Positions 9,001 through 10,448 of a stretch of 10,448 nucleotides of DNA are shown here, one piece after another. A program made the position numbers and the translations under genes. This DNA comes from SYIM01 sp039800205 (GTDB lineage: Bacteria; Pseudomonadota; Gammaproteobacteria; Burkholderiales; Burkholderiaceae_E): positions 1 to 10,448 of the forward strand of contig JBDLRB010000262.1 in NCBI GenBank assembly GCA_039800205.1. Reading direction: 5' to 3'. The notes under the pieces were generated by a model. It was not told where the DNA came from. It ran no database searches and worked only from the letters and a program-made list of their open reading frames with translations. Every line of letters starts with the position of its first letter. Position 1 is the stretch's first letter.

Positions 9001-10448
9001 TTGCGACGGGCACGCAGGGCGGCACCACGCAGTTGATCTGGGTTTCGACCGACGGGGGAATCACCTGGAAGGCGAGCACGGCGCCGACCGGACTCGCGTA
9101 TGAATCGGTATCGATCTCTCCCGACGGCGACACGATTGCGGCGGTGGTGACGAATGGACCTGTTGTGGTGTCGCGCGACGGCGGTGCAAGCTGGTCGGTA
9201 TCGGGCGCGCGGGCCGACGCCTATACCGATGTCGCGGTGCTTGCCAATGACAGAGTGCTGGCAGTGGATTCGGCCGGCCGGCGCAGCCTGGATGTGCTGA
9301 CGCTGTCGGGCGAATTCGCGGTCGGTAACCTCATTATTCTCTCCGGGCTCTCGGATCAGCGGATTGTCTATCAGGTCGTGGCCAATGACCTGACCGCCGA
9401 TGGCAAGGGCTCCAAGGTCCGAGCAAGCAGTGAGCAGGCGCTTGGCCACATCGCGGCTAAGCTGCGCGCAGCCGTGAACGCGGCCTCGGGCTCGAATGCG
9501 ATCGCTGCAGGAAGCGGCGCCACCCTCACGCTCACCGCCCGCAAGCCCGTCGCAGACGGCGGCGGCTGGTACGAGTTTTCCTACTCGGCCTTGTCACGCG
9601 CAGGGCGGCTCGCCAGCGTGTCGCCCGCGCTGGGCTTGACCTCGGATGCAGTCTTGTCGGTCACCGGTTCGTGGCTACCAGGCCAGACCATCCGGATCAG
9701 CGGGATCGCCTCAAGCGACATCGTTTACAAGATTTCGAGCGGAGATTTCTGGCCCAATTCGGCCACATACGGTCGGACAGGCGATGCGCTCGTCCAGGCC
9801 AATATCGCGATCAAGCTGCGCGACCTGATCAATGGTGCAGCGGGCTCGCTCGCCGTCGCCAGCACCAACGGCAATCTGCTCAAACTCGAAGCACGGCAAG
9901 CAGCCAGCGCCGGCGGTGGTTGGAAGTCGATCGGCCTCTCACTCTCGGCAGGAAGCTCCGGCCGGATCCAGGCGCTCCCCGGACAGGTGAGTGCCAACAT
10001 GCAGACCGATGCGGTCGGGCTGTCGGGCAACTGGGCGGTGGGCGACAAGATCGTCATTGCGGGTGCAACCACGAATCCGGTCGAATACACACTGGTCGAG
10101 TCCGATTTCCGGCAGGGGATGGACGAGAAGGGCGCTGTAGCGACCCCCGAACAGGTCCAGGAAAACCTGGCCAAGCGCTTGTTCACCTTGTTCGACGAGC
10201 CGCGCGTGCTGGCGGCCAAGATTGCAGCCAAGGACGTCGAGTACCGCATCGCCGTGCTGAAGGCACTCAAGTCCGTGAACGCGATCCCGTACATGACGAT
10301 CAACGACGATGGCACCTATAGCGACAGCCGCTATGGCACAGGTGCCTTTGCGCTGAGCGTGCTGACGGGCGTGAGCTTCAGCGCCGATGGAGAGCGTCTG
10401 GCGCAGGCCAGCCGCAAGGTACTGACCGACGCCGAGATCGCGAAGTTC
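1..10448 (+). CDS. Giant modular secreted/surface protein, internal fragment (both ends missing)
   Basis: One reading frame, first whole codon at base 3, stays open for 3482 codons to the last base. I read it line by line and found no stop or frameshift. Modules in order are Ig/cadherin-like units, a parallel beta-helix, an autotransporter-like cap, six calcium-loop repeats, an Asp-box segment and three repeats of about 120 residues. I saw no cysteine and no transmembrane-like stretch, as expected for a polymer-like exported protein. Composition and codon choice look uniform, so there is no sign of a recent foreign insert. From memory the domain order resembles giant LEPR-XLL-type or large-adhesin-like proteins of Gram-negative bacteria. 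A role in adhesion or matrix building is inference. The export route cannot be decided: signal peptide, TPS domain, RTX/type I signal and cell-wall anchor would all lie outside the window. Confidence 0.96.
3..281 (+). other. Protein region: Ig/cadherin-like unit A (partial)
   Basis: This is the C-terminal part of a beta-sandwich unit whose beginning is upstream of the window. Its recognisable core is a strand followed by a short amphipathic helix, 'LTGTAAALNAYLA' at about 117-155. After it come a 'VRLMAKAGE' strand and a closing strand, 'VLVQLADPAG'. The same strand-Gly-helix-strand pattern recurs near 531, 1563, 1959 and 2376, so this belongs to a degenerate tandem series. The pattern is familiar from Ig-like and cadherin-like repeats of giant bacterial adhesins. 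No ligand can be assigned. Confidence 0.6.
282..719 (+). other. Protein region: Ig/cadherin-like unit B
   Basis: This is the second unit of the N-proximal series, about 146 codons. It carries the unit signature 'LMTLQGASAQVRSALAD' at about 534-584, then a 'GIWVRMP' strand. It closes with 'GSIKFTVTDSAGQ', a typical last strand of a bacterial Ig-like repeat (xFTVTDxxG). The first half, about 282-480, is less repeat-like and may hold an extra hairpin. It is very divergent from units A and C-E, so the series is old rather than freshly amplified. Confidence 0.55.
720..1730 (+). other. Protein region: Ig/cadherin-like unit C, split by a nested domain
   Basis: The unit starts with 'PRLTLPASTTVVGHAATPLV' (from about 744), matching the start of unit D ('GLSAKPGVATPLVLPASVG'). 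Strand 'KQLELTFDVAGPL' runs to about 875. The next element expected from unit D ('SLTASNSTGVTVVNG') appears only at about 1509, as 'VLTGTVAEGVTLQQQDG', after some 205 intervening codons. It is followed by the unit signature 'LLLATGSADALDAWIRGG'. The two halves together make one normal unit, so the intervening segment at 885-1499 is a domain inserted in a loop. Confidence 0.6.
885..1499 (+). other. Protein region: nested jelly-roll-like (carbohydrate-binding-type) domain
   Basis: About 205 codons with no repeat partner in the window. Recognisable elements in order: 'RLAQYDPAGTG' at about 921; 'NASNVASGLSASPLTQ' at about 990; 'AYMSFQLTPAENKGMRIDQI' at about 1155; 'AAIATSLDGFQTLRAIT' at about 1263; 'TFNETWRFNLGG' at about 1332; 'PVEIRIYAWGM' at about 1383; and 'GLNVRGAVF' at about 1467. 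This succession is familiar to me from jelly-roll domains of secreted bacterial proteins, often PEP-CTERM or autotransporter-like. In those, a formula (A-S-N-V-x-x-G-L-x-A-S) opens the domain and the F-R-I-Y strand sits near its end. Such folds often bind glycans, but no binding residues can be asserted here. Confidence 0.6.
1731..2159 (+). other. Protein region: Ig/cadherin-like unit D
   Basis: This is the most complete and uninterrupted unit of the N-proximal series, about 143 codons. It opens with 'GLSAKPGVATPLVLPASVG' (from about 1773), then a strand pair 'HQLRVQVSAGSLTASNS' and 'GVTVVNG'. The signature follows, 'LVVSGLPQDLYTWLRTVS' at about 1962-2015, then 'LRYTSPD' and the closing strand 'ELRLTLTEPQSG'. 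It serves as the template showing that unit C is interrupted. It is extracellular structural material by inference. Confidence 0.6.
2160..2501 (+). other. Protein region: Ig/cadherin-like unit E
   Basis: The fifth and last unit of the series, about 114 codons. It begins 'DAPRVALPTAIGIGADGALD' and has the strand 'AGELTVTVEIPSS'. It carries the unit signature 'LVLRGEVAALVRFMGMPG' at about 2382-2435 followed by 'IRWVAPSGS', and ends in 'PASITVSAQSA'. It is somewhat shorter than unit D. Downstream, about 2502-2621 is a low-structure linker, rich in Ala, Ser, Thr and Pro, before the beta-helix begins. Confidence 0.55.
2622..5369 (+). other. Protein region: filamentous-haemagglutinin-like parallel beta-helix
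   Basis: About 916 codons of short alternating strands separated by Gly/Ala/Asn/Asp turns, the pattern of a right-handed beta-helix. Typical rungs are 'GQDIIIEGDL' (about 2772), 'LTLRAEGNVVIDA' (about 2817), 'GGDLTLRAGAGIDVST' (about 3195), 'GGSVTIAE', 'GGSIVLDSS', 'GGDILIDN' (about 3645), 'GGSVRIDAAG', 'GDLLLEASAAS', 'GGSIEMTAAQAITLAAGTQ' (about 4563) and 'GDLNLTAGSQ' (about 5061). Such rungs are the hallmark of haemagglutinin/TpsA-type and other passenger beta-helices. At roughly 20-25 residues per turn this makes about 35-45 turns, a rod of the order of 15-20 nm, a rough inference. No enzymatic motif stands out. Confidence 0.8.
5370..5759 (+). other. Protein region: autotransporter-type beta-helix cap (SPG turn and C-terminal strands)
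   Basis: The helix ends in the formula known from autotransporter passengers. A 'GTVQRGASPGVLRVEGN' turn lies at about 5355-5402, then 'QTLSLRLSEG', 'GYDQLQVTGTLTLASTSILD' at about 5463-5522, and 'VVLVPGFTPQLKQTFAVIDA' at about 5580-5639. It closes with 'GSIAGRFTESKGLFGF' and 'LQVRNDNTGLSLETV'. In ordinary autotransporters this block sits just before the membrane barrel. Here no barrel follows and the frame continues for at least another 1560 codons. The identification by pattern is strong; its role as a helix terminator is inference. Confidence 0.75.
5799..6359 (+). other. Protein repeat R1 of six (N-cap copy) with calcium loop
   Basis: This is the first and most divergent copy. It opens with 'DADRLGMFFNSDYFG' (5799-5843) in place of the 'DxDGxxGxxIRAxG' opening of later copies. 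It then follows the family pattern: a strand 'FLTVDGRFELKN', 'LTLSDGTTV', 'AFAGLNGPYRLD', the loop D-T-D-H-D-G-D-L-S-D-E-T at 6036-6071, and 'GFELTGVDLGLSMAF'. The loop keeps Asp/Gly at positions 1, 3, 5 and 6 but has Thr at 12, so its calcium affinity could be weaker. The second half has 'LSVQVNAG' and 'TVVDY' in place of the usual 'VIDF'. The repeat type has no function I know. Confidence 0.75.
6360..6920 (+). other. Protein repeat R2 of six with dockerin/EF-hand-like calcium loop
   Basis: 187 codons. Order of elements: 'IDFDGGLGTLIRAAADIEL', 'VADFFWVSGSVGFEKSTRD', 'VLADGTPV', 'AFAGLNGPYWVD', the loop D-S-N-L-D-G-K-I-D-A-N-D at 6579-6614, 'DVDFGVALF', 'VEFVGVPDVTIKVSNIGLDI' and finally 'TKVIDF'. 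The 12-residue loop has acidic or amide side chains at positions 1, 3, 5, 9 and 12, Gly at 6 and Ile at 8, which is the dockerin-type EF-hand consensus. Only one loop per repeat is present, unlike the paired loops of a true dockerin, so a structural calcium site between strands is more likely than cohesin binding. Confidence 0.8.
6921..7493 (+). other. Protein repeat R3 of six with EF-hand-like calcium loop
   Basis: 191 codons, the longest copy. It has 'IDHDGRLGQYVRATGDVELR', 'VGDFFEVSGSLGFER', 'RLADGSEV', 'AFVGLGPYRTD', the loop D-L-N-L-D-G-Q-I-G-D-D-E at 7137-7172 with Glu at position 12 as in canonical EF hands, 'GVSGVEFGLALF', 'WTSLTGSIERVDALVGLPDD', 'LGIDINLAHG' and 'DKVIDFSPR'. The usual Asn before the Gly-Pro-Tyr is missing here. 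About 20 codons lie between 'VIDF' and the next unit, a variable linker found after every full copy. Confidence 0.8.
7494..8027 (+). other. Protein repeat R4 of six with dockerin-like calcium loop
   Basis: 178 codons, the shortest full copy. It shows 'LDGQRGELIRAAGGMDIDV', 'AGFFHASGTLAIEKS', 'KLADGNTV', 'LSIGGTDLNLFVGVNGPYRV', the loop D-A-N-G-D-G-R-V-D-L-D-D at 7713-7748 with all expected ligand positions filled, 'GGEFGLVLA', 'WIALEASAAEVALVGVPSV', 'HIDVAINRV' and 'TQVIDFKAK'. All the differences from neighbours look like substitutions and small indels in linkers, with no frame disruption. Confidence 0.8.
8028..8597 (+). other. Protein repeat R5 of six with EF-hand-like calcium loop
   Basis: 190 codons. 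It shows 'LDIDGQRGESIRASGEFEV', 'LGGFVHARGMLGFEKY', 'KLADGSSV', 'VFAGVDGPYRVD', the loop D-S-N-A-D-G-K-V-T-A-A-D at 8247-8282, 'EDGRFALAIMTPRG', 'WLGLEAGADAIQFVGGPDIN', 'LSVEANQVFG' and 'RRIVDFSAS'. The loop has Thr at position 9, which still can coordinate through water, and Asp at position 12. The linker to R6 contains the insertion-like stretch 'VVGTDPQSGQS'. Confidence 0.8.
8598..8930 (+). other. Protein repeat R6, C-terminally truncated copy with dockerin-like loop
   Basis: About 111 codons instead of 178-191. The first half is intact: 'LDVQGNRGNLLRAVGDVEIR', 'VGDFFYVGGSLGFEKSTRD', 'VLADGSRI', 'LTVGGTDLQAFAGLNGG', the loop D-S-N-Q-D-G-K-I-D-S-D-D at 8817-8852, and 'GFALSGVEFGLVVG'. It then stops, so the W-x-x-L, F-V-G-x-P and V-I-D-F elements of the other copies are missing and an Asp-box segment follows. 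The usual Gly-Pro-Tyr has become Gly-Gly-Pro-Leu. 'GFEKSTRD' is identical to R2, and the neighbouring strands are closest to R3. Confidence 0.75.
8931..9290 (+). other. Protein region: beta-propeller-like segment with two Asp boxes (BNR-type)
   Basis: About 120 codons with two Asp-box motifs (S-x-D-x-G-x-T/S-W), 'STDGGITW' at 9045-9068 and 'SRDGGASW' at 9171-9194, exactly 42 codons apart. Each follows a strand ('LIWV' and 'VVVV'-like). Between them is 'YESVSISPDGDTIAAVVTNG', a typical propeller blade strand pair. Asp boxes are structural hairpins of sialidase and VPS10/photosystem-stability-factor propellers, and they also occur in blade arrays of giant bacterial proteins. Two blades cannot close a propeller alone; other blades may lie beyond the window. 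No sialidase catalytic Arg triad can be recognised, so an enzyme is not claimed. Confidence 0.7.
9291..9644 (+). other. Protein repeat S1 (about 118 codons), first of three
   Basis: Opens 'DVLTLSGEFAVGNLIILSG', then 'IVYQVVANDLTADG', an amphipathic helix 'ALGHIAAKLRAAVNAAS', 'ATLTLTARKPVADGGGWYEF' and a closing 'YSALSRAGRLASVSPALG'. The same order recurs from 9645 and, less completely, from 10008. From memory this resembles a common small unit of giant bacterial surface proteins (G-D-x-hydrophobic strand, Y-x-V, D, then I-A-x-x-L-x-x-A-I-N). Its function is not known to me. Confidence 0.7.
9645..10007 (+). other. Protein repeat S2 (about 121 codons), second of three
   Basis: Opens 'DAVLSVTGSWLPGQTIRISG', then 'IVYKISSGDFW', a helix 'ALVQANIAIKLRDLINGA', 'NLLKLEARQAASAGGGWKSI' and 'LSLSAGSSGRIQALPG'. 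It aligns along its whole length with S1: both have the I-V-Y strand, the helix ending in a K-L-R motif, and Ala-Gly/Asp-Gly before G-G-G-W. The spacing S1 to S2 is 354 bases and S2 to S3 is 363 bases. The identity is low enough that the copies are old. Confidence 0.7.
10008..10259 (+). other. Protein repeat S3 (degenerate third copy)
   Basis: Opens 'DAVGLSGNWAVGDKIVIAG', followed by 'VEYTLVESDFRQGMDEKG' and the helix 'PEQVQENLAKRLFTLFD', which matches the helix of S1 and S2. After that the match stops. The expected strand 'LxLxA' and G-G-G-W hairpin are replaced by a more helical and charged stretch, 'RVLAAKIAAKDVEYRIAVLK'. It may be diverged or interrupted by another domain. Confidence 0.6.
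10260..10448 (+). other. Protein region: unassigned stretch at the window edge
   Basis: The last 63 codons are 'ALKSVNAIPYMTINDDGTYS', 'YGTGAFALSVLTG', then 'VSFSADGERLAQAS' (about 10371-10412) and 'KVLTDAEIAKF'. The S-x-x-G-E-R-L strand looks like the propeller blade strand seen at 9117 (SPDGDTIAAV), which hints that blades resume after the S repeats. The frame runs off the end of the window, so no end of the domain can be given. Confidence 0.35.

Noticed and set aside
9045..9194. Sialidase enzyme
   Set aside because: Asp boxes are structural. Only two are present, and neither the Arg triad nor a Y/E catalytic pair in sialidase context can be recognised.
7947..9449. Open frame of 500 codons on the minus strand
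   Set aside because: Same reason: it is the antisense image of R5, R6 and the Asp-box segment, with repeated shadow motifs. The sense frame has coherent domains in the same place.
9671..10321. Open frame of 216 codons on the plus strand in another frame
   Set aside because: It overlaps the S repeats out of frame, and its product is rich in Arg, Gln and Gly with no domain pattern. The frame from base 3 explains the region.

Overview
The whole window is the inside of one gene. On the + strand, the frame whose first whole codon starts at base 3 runs to base 10448 without a stop: 3482 consecutive codons, open at both ends. Neither the start codon nor the stop codon is here. There is no promoter, ribosome binding site, terminator, RNA gene, mobile element or intergenic stretch. 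Composition is about 60-65% G+C by eye. Codon choice is GC-rich throughout: I saw no TTA leucine, a single ATA, and few AGA. This fits a proteobacterium, perhaps a beta- or gammaproteobacterium, but taxonomy cannot be fixed from this stretch.

The product is a giant, modular, all-beta protein of at least about 350 kDa. It is rich in Gly, Ala, Asp, Thr, Ser and Val, and I saw no cysteine. This is typical of very large secreted or surface-attached proteins of Gram-negative bacteria. From memory, the architecture resembles the giant 'LEPR-XLL'-type or large-adhesin-like proteins of environmental proteobacteria, but the diagnostic termini are outside the window.

Layout: (1) 3-2501, five degenerate Ig/cadherin-like units. 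The third is split by a nested jelly-roll-like domain at 885-1499. (2) About 2502-2621, a linker. (3) About 2622-5369, a filamentous-haemagglutinin-like parallel beta-helix. (4) 5370-5759, an autotransporter-passenger-type cap with a 'G-A-S-P-G-V-L' turn. (5) 5799-8930, six tandem repeats of 178-191 codons, the last truncated, each with a DxDxDG dockerin/EF-hand-like calcium loop. (6) 8931-9290, a beta-propeller-like piece with two Asp boxes. (7) 9291 onward, three copies of a unit of about 120 codons. The third runs into a helical stretch, and a propeller-like strand reappears at the end of the window.

Taken together, these modules suggest a long, calcium-stiffened extracellular stalk with binding-type domains set into it, for adhesion, cell contact or matrix formation. 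That function is inference. The modular architecture and the calcium loops are read directly from the sequence.
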